A DNA stretch of 64,000 bases from Dioscorea cayenensis subsp. rotundata. Its lineage: Eukaryota; Streptophyta; Magnoliopsida; Dioscoreales; Dioscoreaceae. Location of the stretch: NCBI RefSeq assembly GCF_009730915.1, contig NC_052474.1:6607501-6671500 (forward strand), written 5' to 3'. The position numbers were made by a program, and so were the translations under genes. This document shows positions 1-11,100 of this stretch, in pieces. Position 1 is the stretch's first letter, and every line of letters starts with the position of its first letter. The notes under the pieces are model-generated. The model saw only the letters and a program-made list of their open reading frames with translations, ran no database searches and was not told where the DNA came from.

Positions 1-1040
1 CTCAAATATGATACTGCAATAGCAATTTTAGAAGGAGTGCCTACAAGATTTAAATCATCCACATATACAGCTATCACAACAAAACCATTAGTATAACTTT
101 TAATAAACACACATGGACATATACAATTATTTTGGTACATTTCTTTTATAAGATATTCACTGTGACGGTTATACCACATCCGTCCAGATTGTTTTAATCC
201 ATAGAGAGATCTCTGTAATTTAATAGAATATAAATGATGATGATTTATAATGTATGTTATTGTGTATCCTTTATGGATTTTCATATATATGTCATTTTCA
301 AGTAATCCATACAGATATTATGTGACAACATCCATCAACTACATATCTAATTTATTACTTGCTACCATGGCAATTAAAAATGGAAAAGTAATTCCATCAA
401 TTACAGGAGAATATGTTTCTTCATAATCAATACCAGGCATTTGAGAAAACCTTGAGCAACCATACTTGCTTTGTATCTCATAATTTCATTATTTTTATTT
501 CTTTTTCTCACGAACACCCATGTATAACCGACTGGTTTTATCCCTTCTGGTGTTGGCACTATCGGCCCAAATACCTCACGTTTTAATAGGGAATTTAGCT
601 CAGCCTAGATAGTTTCTTTCCATTTTGGCCAATCATTTCTTTGTCGACATTCATCAATAGATCGTGGGCCTGGATCATTATCAGTATTTATTTTATATCT
701 GTAGCAACATTTTAGATGAATATATCATTTATTTTGGTCTCATGCCGATTCATTCTTTGACCATCATCTACATAGCAAATTGAATTTTCAATATTTTCAG
801 AAATATCATTCACCGTTGATTCTTCATTAACTTGTTCTGAGGGTTTTATAATTGTCTCTCTCTTTTTACATGGGAGATCCCTTTCTTTATTTTTCTGCTT
901 CCTTTTTCTAAGAGTTGAATCTTTGGCTCCAATTAGTTTTCCACGTTTTTATCGTCGTTTATTTTCTACTTGATTTTCTTTCAATAGAGTCTTAGGAATC
1001 TTAATTCTTGCAGGAGTATTGACAACTGGTATATATGATT
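1..1040 (-). pseudogene. Copia reverse transcriptase fragment
   Basis: Minus-strand translation gives copia RT in broken frames. The catalytic YVDD box (54-65) is intact and followed by a typical DLNLVGTP-like stretch. Upstream are remnants of the RT core (KASMVAQGFSQ-like and SPV-like blocks near 400-560). In-frame stops and shifts lie between the blocks, so no continuous RT remains. The RNase H part is beyond the window edge. Confidence 0.8.
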
Positions 1041-1043
1041 TCG

Positions 1044-2357
1044 TTACCATTTTAATATCAGTGAACGCATCAGGTATTCATTTACAATATTTTGTAATTT
1101 AATGATCCTTTGAACTTCAAGTTCACATTCATTGGTGCGAGGATCATATGTATGTAATCGTGATGCATTCCAATCAATTTCTTTTCGCTTGTTTTGAGTA
1201 ATCATTTCTCCCCCTAATGAAGGAAACATTGATTCATCAAAATGGCAATATGCAAATTTTGCAGTAAATACATCTCCTGTTAATGGCTCTAAATATCGTA
1301 TAATTGAAGGAGAATCGTAACCAACATACATACCAAGTCTGCGTTGTGGATTTATTTTTGTACGATTTGGTGGTGCTATTGGCACATATAGTACACAACC
1401 AAATATTCTCATATGTGAAATATCATATTCTTTACCCACAACAAGTTGGTGTGGTGAATATGAATTACATGCAGTTGGTCGAATCCGTATTAAAGCTGCA
1501 ACATGCAAAATAGCATGACCCCATACACTTGTAGGTAATTTTATCCTTAATAACATTGGACGAGCAATAATCTGGAGTCTTTTAATTAATGACTCTGCTA
1601 ACCCATTTTGGGTATGTACATGAGCTAATGTATGCTCAACATGTATTCCAACTGCGATACAATAATTATAAAATGATTTTGATAAAAATTCACCAGCATT
1701 ATCAAGACGAATTGTCTTTATGGGATAATCTGGAAATTGTGTTTTAAGCCTGATAATTTGTGCCAATAGTCTTGCAAAGGCTACATTCCATGTAGACAAA
1801 AGTGAAACATGGGACCATCTAATCGATGCATCAAATAAAACCATAAAATACCTAAATAGTCCGCATGATGGATATATTGGTCCACATATATCTCCTTGTA
1901 TTCTTTCTAAAAATTTAGGAGATTCACCAGTCACTTTAGTTGTTGAAGGTTTGGTTATTAGCTTTCCCATTGAGCATGTTGAACATGCATATTCATTATT
2001 TGTTAGGATTTTATAATCATTCAGTGGGTGTCCATGAGAACTAGTAATAATCCGGCACAACATAATAGCACCCGGATGTCCAAGTCTTTTATGCCATATT
2101 TTAAATATCTCTGGGTCTTTAACCTTTCGGGTTAATACCGTATGTGATTCCATCACATTGATACGTGTAAAATATAATTCTGAAGATATATAGGGAAAAC
2201 TTTCAAGTACATGTTTTTGGTATGAAATAATTCGTGTAATATGAAGATATTCTTTTCCTTCCTTATTAACCGTGCCTAAATGATATTCATTGAAACGTAT
2301 ATCTTTAAAGCTTAGAAGGTTCCTCTTAGACTTAGGAGAATAGAGAGCATTTTTCAT
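1044..2357 (-). pseudogene. Copia pol: GAG-pre-integrase and integrase core
   Basis: An open 437-codon frame. The first ~150 residues hold the zinc-binding HHCC (gag_pre-integrs) region: WHKRLGHPG supplies histidines, and CSTCSMGK the cysteine pair. The rve integrase core follows with GDICGPI (first Asp), RLDNAGEF (second Asp) and NGLAESLIKRLQ (Glu). It normally inserts retroelement cDNA into the host genome. The usual Asp and Glu positions are present, but gag and RT beside it are broken, so the element as a whole is dead. It may look intact only because the insertion is fairly young. Confidence 0.85.
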
Positions 2358-2601
2358 CTACAAGGATGTCCCATTTGGTAACATCAATGCTGCTTTTCCA
2401 GAATCTTCAATCAGGTTTGATGACCCTCTATTGTGGCTATACATGCCTTTCTTATTGATAATGATATAAAATATATTTTTCTTATCAAAATAGTATGCAT
2501 TGTCCCGCAATCAATAATGCATTCATCATCAGCCATATTTCTAACAAAACAAAACAAAAAACATAATTTTAATAAAACATAATATAAAGATATATTACAA
2601 A

Positions 2602-3622
2602 TTAGTCTATAAGAAAATCTGACACATCTAAATATGTATTTTCAGTTACATTTCTATTATTTGTAGAATAATTCTCAATAGGATTAACTGTGGGGTTGCC
2701 AGCAAAATTTATCTCAACATCCTTACCTTTCTTATTTTTGAGTGATTCTTGGTATAAATAAACAAAATGTTTAGGGGTCCTACAAATTCTGGACCAATGA
2801 CCTTCCAGGCCACAACAATACAGGTATTCCTTTTTGTCTCTGACTCCCATATTGTGGTTTTGTTGCTTTTGTTGATGTACATCAATTTTGCTATCGCTGT
2901 GGTCCAATATTATTTTGCCCCCATCACGACAGCGTCGTTCTCGACCACTATAATATCCTCGTCCACCACGGTTTTTAAATCCGGTACCGCGACCACGCTA
3001 TCTTTTTTGCCCAAAATTAATTTCTGGTAGTGGTGCTGATTCAGATGGTCGAGATTGATGATTCCACATCAACAGTTCATTGTTTTGCTCCACCACAAGG
3101 AGACAAGAAATTAATTCATAGAAAATTTTGTGAAATTCTTTTCATTATATTGTTGTTGTAATATAACATTTCGTGCATGAAATGTTGTAAATGTTTTCTC
3201 GAGCATCATATCTTCCATCACTGTTTCTCCACAGAGACGTAGCACTGACACAATTTTAAATAGCTCGGAATTATATTCTTGCACCCTTTTAAAGTCTTAG
3301 AATCTGAGACTTGACCAATCATTACGTGTTTTGGGCAAAGTAGACCATTTTGAGATGTTCAAAATCGTTTTTTTAGGGATAACCACAATTCCTGTGGATC
3401 CTTAATGGTCAAATATTCATTCTTCAGGCCATCATCAATATAATGCTTTATAAATATTAAGGCTTTCACCTTATTATCATTAGGTTCATCCTTATTGGCC
3501 TCAATAGTTTTGCCCAGATTCCTTGCATTTCAAATGAGAGCTTGATATCAAAGGCTCCACGATATATAGTTGCTCCCAGAAATGTGAAGAGCCTCAAATT
3601 CTCTTTTTGCGATATTTGCCAT
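2602..3622 (-). pseudogene. Copia gag (UBN2-type) with damaged zinc knuckle
   Basis: The start codon at 3622 opens a frame beginning MANIAKREFEAL, typical of plant copia gag (UBN2 family). The frame breaks within about 30 codons near the ISWSL block. The 3' part (2602-2907) carries the nucleocapsid knuckle, but its first cysteine reads Leu: the pattern is LYCCGLEGHWSRIC instead of CxxCxxxxHxxxxC. A protease remnant follows at 2400-2530, with DCGT where an active-site DSA/DSG motif is expected. Gag would form the virus-like particle. Confidence 0.75.
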
Positions 3623-3758
3623 TAAAGATCAATCTCTATAAAATATAATAGATGATTAGAAGAAAGGAGAAAAATACGAATACTTGAAATATGGTTACAT
3701 TAAAGTTAAATGGAAAATGTAAAATAATATTAGGAGCAGATTCGTGCTGATAACGTAT

Positions 3759-4130
3759 TGTATAAGCAACAAGCAATTCATCTTCAATATAAATGTATAT
3801 GTAGATTTCCATGAATAGAAAATAAGTAGAGAAGAAAACATAAAAGAGAAAAGAAAAGAAATTGTACCGATCTCCGTCAATTACACCGAGCCTTCTTTAC
3901 TTACTTTTTCTTATCTTTTTTCTTCACACTCTCAAAATACATAAATGTAGGGGGTATTTATAAGTTTACAAGAGTTGAATGAACGGTTATGATTGATTCG
4001 ATCCGATGGTCCAAAATACCCTGGTAGATGGAATAGTAATAGTATTGACGGCTGCTACAGTACCACATAGCGGCTGCTTTAGTAAATTGGCTGCTATGGT
4101 AGACCTCCATTATTTATAATATTCATAACA
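3759..4130 (-). repeat. 5' LTR of the left copia element
   Basis: On the minus strand this 372-bp segment starts TGTTATG and ends in CA, the usual TG...CA LTR ends. It abuts a PBS-like TTATCAGCACGA just inside the element. A TATA-like CTTATAAATA (minus strand, about 3956-3965) is a candidate retroelement promoter. Boundaries come from the TG/CA ends and the PBS position, not from comparison with the other LTR, which is outside the window. Confidence 0.75.
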
Positions 4131-4534
4131 AGCACAAATTTTGAGTTTTTTTGGGTGAAAAAAATAAAACCTAGATGTTTTAAAAATTAAAATATTTGGG
4201 GCCTAGGGAGTGTTAGGTGGAAGGAATATTTTTTCAATATTGGATTGAAAGGAAATTTTACTTGAGTTTGATTTAATTAAAATTAATAAAAATTAAATAT
4301 ATTTTAATTAAAAATTCTTAATCAATATTTATAAATTTTAAAAATCAATTATAAATGTATTTATTTAAATAATTAATTTTTTAAACATAGAATAAAGTTA
4401 TTAAAAAAAAATTGTGATTATAGGCGTGCAACTCACATGTATATGATTCCATTTTACCGAAAAGCCCTTAACCTTATTTCATTTCTTCCGTCTCATAGCT
4501 CTGGTCCCAAGACAACAACTCAAAGCTAAGCTCC
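4131..4534. other. Intergenic, AT-rich; probable promoter of the J-domain gene
   Basis: AT-rich DNA between the retroelement LTR and the J-domain start codon. It presumably holds the core promoter and 5' UTR, but I cannot place a convincing TATA box. The insertion leaves only about 400 bp of private upstream sequence for the gene. Confidence 0.5.
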
Positions 4535-5634
4535 ATGGAATCGAGCAATGGCCGCGCTGAGGCCAAGCAGAACCTCGACATGGCTCGCCGCCTCCTCGCC
4601 CAGCGCGATCTCGCCGGCTGCAAGGCCTTCGCCGAGAAGGCCATCGACTCTGACCCCCTCGCCGACCCCGCTGCTGACCACATCCTCGCCATCGCGGGGG
4701 TCCTCCTCGCAGCGTCCTCTCGTCGCGTCAACAACCACGTAGACTGGTACGCCGTTCTCGACCTCCCAGCCCGTTCCTCCTCCGCCGAAGTTCGACGGAG
4801 CTACCGTCGCCTTTCCTTACTCCTCCGTCAGGACCCTTCCACTTCCTCCTTTTCTGATATTGCCACCGACGCCCTCCGCCTTGTTGCCGATGCCTGGGGG
4901 GCGCTTTCCGATCCATACAAGAAGTCCCTCTTCGATTCTGAGATCCTTGCCTCTGCTTCCTATCACCAAGAGCAACCGGCGGAGACATTCTGGACCGCCT
5001 GCCCGTCCTGCTGCCACATTCACCAGTACGATCGTGCCTACATTGGCCTCAACCTTCGCTGTCCCCAGTTGCCAAAAAGCTTTCGAAGCCTCTGAGCTTC
5101 CTTCTCCGCCGCCAGTAGTGCCGGGCACCGACATGTACTACTGCTCCTGGGGCTTCTTCCCGCTTGGTTTCTCCGGTCAACCGCAAGATGGGTGGAAGCC
5201 CTTCTATCCAGTGGCACCCCAGGTATCCAGTGATATAGAAGGATTCATGCGTGCCCAAGCGGAGGAGGCCAAGAGAGATGGATTCATGCGTGCCCAAGAG
5301 GAGGAGGCCAAGAGAGATGGATTCTTGCGTGCTCAAGAGGAGGAGGCCAAGAGAGATGGCTCCACTCATGCACCCCCGAAAAATGGGAAGCATTTCAAGA
5401 AGGTTGTGGCAAAGAGGAAGGCTGGTGAGGTGTTGGAAGGGACTCCCAACAAGACCTGTGAATATTGACATCAATGAGGATGAGTTTGAGGAGGAGGGGA
5501 GCCAGGCTAAACCTGTTTGCCTTGACATCAATGAGAAGGTGCAGGAAGATGATGTTGATGATCCAAATTTCAATCTAGACCTGGATGTTACTGAGGAATT
5601 GTTTGGCAATCTGGAGAGCTTCAATGTTTTCTAG
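4535..5634 (+). CDS. J-domain-like protein with zinc ribbon; two +1 frame breaks
   Basis: Single-exon gene starting MESSNGRAEA. The N-terminal ~60 residues are an Ala-rich helical segment common before J-domains of plant DnaJ proteins. The J-like domain begins VDWYAVLDL (about residue 69), but the catalytic HPD is absent: the loop reads LRQDP, so Hsp70 stimulation is doubtful. A zinc ribbon follows (CPSC near residue 153, second CxxC after the first break), then VPGTDMYYCSWGFFPLG, a charged repeat, and an acidic tail with repeated DIN motifs. The frame moves twice: an extra C in the 5063-5066 run, and one extra base near 5446-5452. Corrected length is about 365 residues. Conserved sequence continues on both sides of each break, so this is either a sequencing error or very recent decay. 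The role is unknown; a nuclear co-chaperone-like role is a guess. Confidence 0.75.
5241..5357 (+). repeat. Three tandem 39-bp coding repeats
   Basis: Units at 5241-5279, 5280-5318 and 5319-5357 are nearly identical. They encode three copies of the 13-residue unit GFMRAQEEEAKRD (the third has Leu for Met). The unit length is a multiple of three, so copy-number changes keep the frame. The charged product would form a helix. Confidence 0.9.
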
Positions 5635-6072
5635 TGGAAACTAGAAATTTTATCTTTTCAAGATCAAAAGATGAACTCTGGTAGATGGCTGACCTCCTAT
5701 GAACATGCTATGCTGTGGATTGTACAAATCCTGAATTTTGTTGGAAAGGGAACTGACTTCCTTTCATTTCTAACAATGTACTTTCTTGTTTCTAAAATAT
5801 TGCATGCTTAGCCCTTTTCTCAGCCTTGTTTTCTTCTTATGCAGTTTATTTTTAGGCTTATTTATATTTTGCTATTTGTTTTGTTTCTCCTGCTATGCTT
5901 TGATTTACTTTCTTTTTGCAGGATCCCGGTGCCTTTATTTGTTGAAGCTATGATTTGTATGTAATAGTACATAAAAGATAATGGCTCTGACACTATTTTC
6001 AGCAAGTTGTTATGATGATTGATGTTCTTTGCTGAGTTACCATTATCAAAGTAGTGGTTGTATTAACAAATG

Positions 6073-6330
6073 ACAGTGCCTACTAATTGACATGCATGTT
6101 TACTTTGATAAGTGAGTTATTATTGCATTATTCTTTTTTTTGTTCTAATTATGAATCATGTATTACTATTAGGTATGTGATGCAGGCTTTATTTTGCTTG
6201 TGAGTTCTATCAATAACTGATAGTACCTAGTAATTGACATGCATGTGTGCCTTGTTAAGTGAGTTTTTATATCATTTTTTCTATTTTGTTCAACTTGTGA
6301 AACATGTGTTGTTATTAACTATGTGATGTA
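6073..6330 (+). repeat. Diverged two-copy tandem repeat
   Basis: Two copies, each beginning near AATTGACATGCATGT (about 6086 and 6233), share ordered blocks (AAGTGAGTT, a T-rich run, ATGTGATG). The period is about 145 bp. The copies differ by many substitutions and indels, so the duplication is old. Confidence 0.65.
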
Positions 6331-6551
6331 TAATCAGGCATGTGGCTCTCCTTTTACCTCTGGTGTTTTTCTTCTTGTTTGGTTTTCCAATTCTTCATAT
6401 GTTTATCTTGGTAACAAATGGTTTCTTCACTGAGCCAGTCTGTTTTGCCACCTGATGTTTACTTAAGCTGCTTGATATGATATCTTTCCTTCAGCTGATT
6501 GATATGATGTTCTTCCTTCAAGAACCACTAGGGTTTTTCACCTCCAGGATT

Positions 6552-7010
6552 TAGTCTCAACAAAATTTGTAAACTAGATTTTCCGGAGACTGGCTCATCG
6601 ACTATTCTTAGTATCTTCTTATTCAGTCCTTTTGTGTGTTTGTTTAAAAACATTTTCAGAATGTCCATGACTGATGACAAGTTTTCAATTTCACCAGCAG
6701 AATCTACTCTTAACAAAGTTTGTAACCTGGATTCTCCCGAGATTAGCTCCGGAACTATCCTTGGTCTATCTTTTTGTTCTCAGGCTTTTGTGTTGTTTAA
6801 CAGAATTTGTAGAATGTCAATGACCAGTCCCGGTATTAAGACTGACTGAAAAGTTTTCAATTTCAGCAACATACTTTCAACAGAGATGGTAACTAAGATT
6901 TCTAAGAGACTGATTCGTGGGCTATTCTTCTTATATCTTTTTGTCCTCAGTGTCTCTGAGTTTATTTGACAGCATCTTCAGAATGTGTATGACTAGCATA
7001 AAAGCTGACA
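6552..7010 (+). repeat. Three-copy diverged tandem repeat, period ~155-165 bp
   Basis: Copies start near 6552, 6707 and 6873. Each contains in order a block like CAACAAAATTTGTAAACT, a GAGACTGG-like block, CTATTCTT, a T-rich run with TTTTTGT, and CAGAATGT followed by ATGAC. No coding frame is shared by the copies. Origin unknown. Confidence 0.7.
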
Positions 7011-8137
7011 ACAATTTATATTTTCTACTGTTATCTTGCCTCAGAACTGAACAATAATACAAATACATGCACTAACTGCTGTTCTCATAATCTGCAGCAA
7101 GGTTTTTTGCTCTGCAGTTGCAGATATATTGCCAAGACATGAACATGGTGCATAGTCTTCTTTTCTCTAGTAAGAATTGTTTTTCCGTCTTTGGTCATGC
7201 ATTCTAACAGAGAGGATTGGACAGTCTTGTATGCTTTAGCTATGCTCTCTCCACAGCTTTGTGATGTTTAGGAGTTTGCAACAGTCTGCAGTGTGCCATC
7301 TGTATTCTCACGTTCGGAAATCTATCATTTGAAATGAACACTTGTGCTGCCAATGTTATTGACAACTTGTGCTTCATAATTTTGTTCACAATGGTTGTGG
7401 ACGTCGCACAGAAGCCCTGTGGGTGCTCTTGGTGATAGCAGAGGTCTCTATATTCCTAACTTTGTATTAATAAGACTAGAAGTGTGAGGGAAAGAACATG
7501 CTTCAAATTTAAAAAATTCCAGACGAAATTGAATTCGGACCTGAGAGCAATATCCCTCTCTGTGCTAAGGAAAAACAGAAATCATTTGTTAAATTTTGTT
7601 TAATGTTTTGTTTTGTTTTTTTTTAATTCTCTTTTTCAAAATGAGAGTGGGTAAGATATTTAATTCTTATTCTTCTGGAGGCTGAGAATTCATGTTGGGG
7701 TGATCATTTCGGGAGAAGTGCGGAGGAAGTGGTCCGACTTCTCCTATTTATGATGTTTATTTGTCTTAAGTGAGAAAAATGACGGTGGATATTTTTTTAT
7801 TTTACTAAGATGGGGAGTTAGATGATTTATAAAAACTTACTTTTTCTCACTTTTAAATTTTTTTTTTTAACTCATGGAATTGGACGTAACGTCTTTTCAC
7901 TTTCTCTCCCCCTTAAAAAAAAGTGTCACTTCTTCTACTTCTTCAATTCAAATCACCCTCGTTGATTATTAAAAAAAAAATTAATATTTGTTATCTTTTA
8001 ATTTTTTTTATTCCAACCAAGATCAATGCAATCAAGAAATATCAAATATCACCATAAATAAATACCCACCAAAATTATTTATAAAATAAAAGCACTTGTA
8101 AAAAGCCTTGTGAGTTGCGAGCGGGCGAGAAGAGGAT

Positions 8138-8158
8138 CGTCGACGTCGACGTCGACGA
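8138..8158 (+). repeat. CGTCGA hexamer repeat in 5' leader
   Basis: Three and a half copies of a CG-rich, self-complementary hexamer lie 14 bases upstream of the JmjC start codon, probably in its 5' UTR. On RNA it could form a short hairpin. Confidence 0.6.
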
Positions 8159-8171
8159 GTAGTCGAGCGTG

Positions 8172-11100
8172 ATGGGGCGCCTCAGAATCGGAGGGAACGT
8201 CGAGAAGGTGGATGGTAGGGAGCTAAGCTACAAGGACTTCGTGGAGAGGTACATGAAACCCAATCTCCCCGTCGTCCTCACTGGCCTCATGGATGGCTGG
8301 AGCTCTTGTGCCGATTGGGTCACCCCCGATGGCCTCCCCAACCTCCCCTTCTTCTCCTCCAACTTCGCCCAATCAATCGTCCAGGTATCGATTTTCATGC
8401 ATTCATAACGACTCGGCAGCAGCGACGCTGTTTTGCAAAACCTTCTCTTGAGAAATAGACATGAATTTTGTTTATAAAGATGTTATCTTGAAGCATGGAA
8501 ACGCAAGCTAATTGTTGTTGCTCATAAAGATGATGCGTGTTTGCTGCTTCTTTTCGTTCAGGTAGCTGATTGTGGCAAAAAAGAGTTCATGGATCAGAAG
8601 AGAATTGAAATGACTGTGAAAGAGTACATTGATCATTGGCTTGGAATTGTTAATGAGAATTGTGTTAGTTGTTTAGATTCCAACAAGAACAGTTGCTCCT
8701 TGTTGTACCTCAAGGACTGGCATTTTGTTAAGGTACGCTACAAAGGATTATCTTCGCTGTATCTTTCTTGACTTGCAATTTTCACTCTTTTTCTCTGAAA
8801 AACATTCTCTGTCATACTAGTTTGAAGATCAGGGAGAATTTTGAAAGAGTATGTATCTTGATCATGTTGAAAACTTCTTGTCAAATGGATATTATTAATC
8901 TTTGTCTTAACAATAGGTGCATGTCAATGCAGAATAGGAGAAAAGATGAGATTTAGGAGGTATTTTTCCTTGAAATCACCTAGCTCATCTAGGTGCCATG
9001 TATATGGTTACTAAATCATGGTTTAGTGAGGTCAACAATTTATGGGCTTTCTGTTTTGGATTTGTAGAGATAGTGAGGATTCTAGTCAACCCATCCTTCA
9101 CGACCTGCTTCCTATAAGGGGTTGTTGCTCCCATTTTTCAGCATTCTAAACTCTTTGCGATTCATTGATGAACACATTCATAATGGTTGGATGACCAATC
9201 TAACATGCATTAAGGAAATGACTGTTTCATTATGATGCATTCCAACTACTATGCAATTGTCTTTGTCTCAGCAAATCATGTTACCCATTAGTTTTTTCAC
9301 CTTGGTACTGCATATCATATATTTAGTTTACATTTACTTTGAAATGTTTTTCAGGAGTACCCTGAATATGATGCTTACACAACTCCAGCATTTTTTATTG
9401 ATGATTGGCTCAATCAATATCTTGACAGTCACTTTATGCACAGAAATTCTGATAGAGATGGTGCTAAAAATGACGTAAATTGTGCTGACTATAAGTTTGT
9501 GTACATGGGGCCAAAAGGTAACTTAAAGATGCACAAATTGAATATATCTTAAGCCCTATAACTATTTCTTATTGTCCTCTATAAAATATGGCATATGCTT
9601 CCATGGATTTGGCTGCTTGATGCCATTTATTTGAGCTACCTAGTGCTTATAGGTTCATTTTCTTGTTTGCCTCTAGGTACATGGACTCCTCTTCATGCTG
9701 ATGTATTTCGGTCGTACAGTTGGTCTGCAAATGTATGTGGCAAGAAACTTTGGCATCTTTTACCTCCTTCACAATCTCACCTTGTATTTGACAGGTATAT
9801 ATGCTTCTTTTATATAAAGACCATGTCAGTTTATCATAATCCAAAAGTAAAGTAACATGCTGGGTATGGGAAATATGCTAAGTTTGAGAATAGTAGCTAA
9901 CATTAGGTTTCAGAATAAAATCACGGTGATTTAATGAGTCAAACTCCTCTCTTGTGAGCCACATCTTTGGGAAGGATGCTTGGGGAGTGTTGATCTCTCT
10001 CATATTAATTTTGTGAAATGACTACTGTTTAATAGATGAATTGATGATTTTTGATAATTATGTCTTAAGGAATTTAACTTCATTATGCTGGTTGTAGGAA
10101 TTTTAAAAAATTCAGTATATAATGCCTTTGATAATGTTTCTGATGTACAGTTCCCTCACTTCATTATGCTACTTGTAGGAATTTAAAAAATTCAGTTTAT
10201 GATGCCTATGATAAGGTTTCTGATGTACAGTTCCCTGACTTTAAGAAGGTATGGTTCACTTACATGAGCTACTCCTGTTTAATGTTTTTTTTTTAAATAA
10301 CAAACCTGCTACCTCATATGCAGACAATTTGGCTTGAGTGTATTCAAGAACGAAATGAGATAATTTTTGTTCCCAGTGGGTGGTATCATCAAGTCTGTAA
10401 TTTGGTACGTTTGGAGAAAAACCTTACTCTCTTGATGCTAGTTGCACTTTTGGGGCATGCCAATTCACCTTTTCCTGCAAACATCCTTTCTTTTTATTCT
10501 ATTTTACCTAATCAATTATTATTTTCTTGTTAAAACATCAAATTTTCCTTTTGTTGCCACAGGAAGATACGATATCAATAAACCACAATTGGTTCAATGC
10601 ACACAACCTTGCTTGGGTGGTAGGTATTTCAGACTTTACACATTATATAGAACAGAAGTACTAAACTTTTTGGTCTATAGGTTTGTGGTTTGATAATAAT
10701 TTGTTTTGCATTAAGTGGGTTGTTAGTGGAAAAGCATGTCCCTAATTATATCATATGTATTACTTGATAGCATTGGTTGTAGGTCTTCTGTCAAATGAGT
10801 TCATCCAAGTTGCACTAATAACTCTTTTGTATTTAGTGGAACCTACTTTTAAAGGATTACCATGAGGCAAAGGAATATATAGAAGACATTCGGGAGATCT
10901 CTGATGATTTTGAAGGCCTTTGTCAACGCAACCTTGCGGCCAATACAGGTAAAGTGTGGATTTTGTCTTACAGAAATGAAGGCTTTTCCACTCTCATTAT
11001 AAAGGCCAAACAAAGAAAAGGGTGGATGCCTAAATTATTGGCTTCCTACTTTACAGGAATGAACTTCTATGATTTTTTCTCCATGATCAAAAGGTTCGCC

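Larger units (their letters stand above)
1..4130 (-). mobile_element. Ty1/copia LTR retrotransposon, decayed, truncated by window edge
   Basis: Read on the minus strand, the order is LTR (3759-4130), a PBS-like stretch, gag, a protease remnant, integrase and reverse transcriptase. The 3' part (end of RT, RNase H, second LTR) lies off the left edge. Integrase preceding RT is the Ty1/copia order. Stops and frameshifts interrupt gag and RT, while the integrase stays open for 437 codons, so this copy is not autonomous. It lies upstream of the J-domain gene and points away from it. The two 5-base flanks cannot be compared because only one end is in view. Confidence 0.9.
5635..8171. other. Long intergenic region with diverged tandem repeats
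   Basis: The 3' UTR of the J-domain gene probably ends within the first few hundred bases. After that I see no gene. Two repeat groups stand out, at 6073-6330 and 6552-7010 (listed separately). From about 7480 the DNA is AT-rich with long A and T runs. The last ~80 bases before 8172 are GC-rich and probably 5' UTR of the JmjC gene. Confidence 0.5.

Noticed and set aside
5049-5624. 191-codon minus-strand frame opposite the J-domain gene
   Set aside because: An antisense shadow of the charged repeat and acidic tail; no domain.
6634-6849. A possible gene in 6528-6849
   Set aside because: Both frames lie in the non-coding three-copy repeat and are not kept across copies.
10954-11056. A separate start codon at 10954 for a short downstream JMJD4 protein
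   Set aside because: It lies inside intron 8 with good GT and AG sites, and exon 8 joins exon 9 in frame without it.
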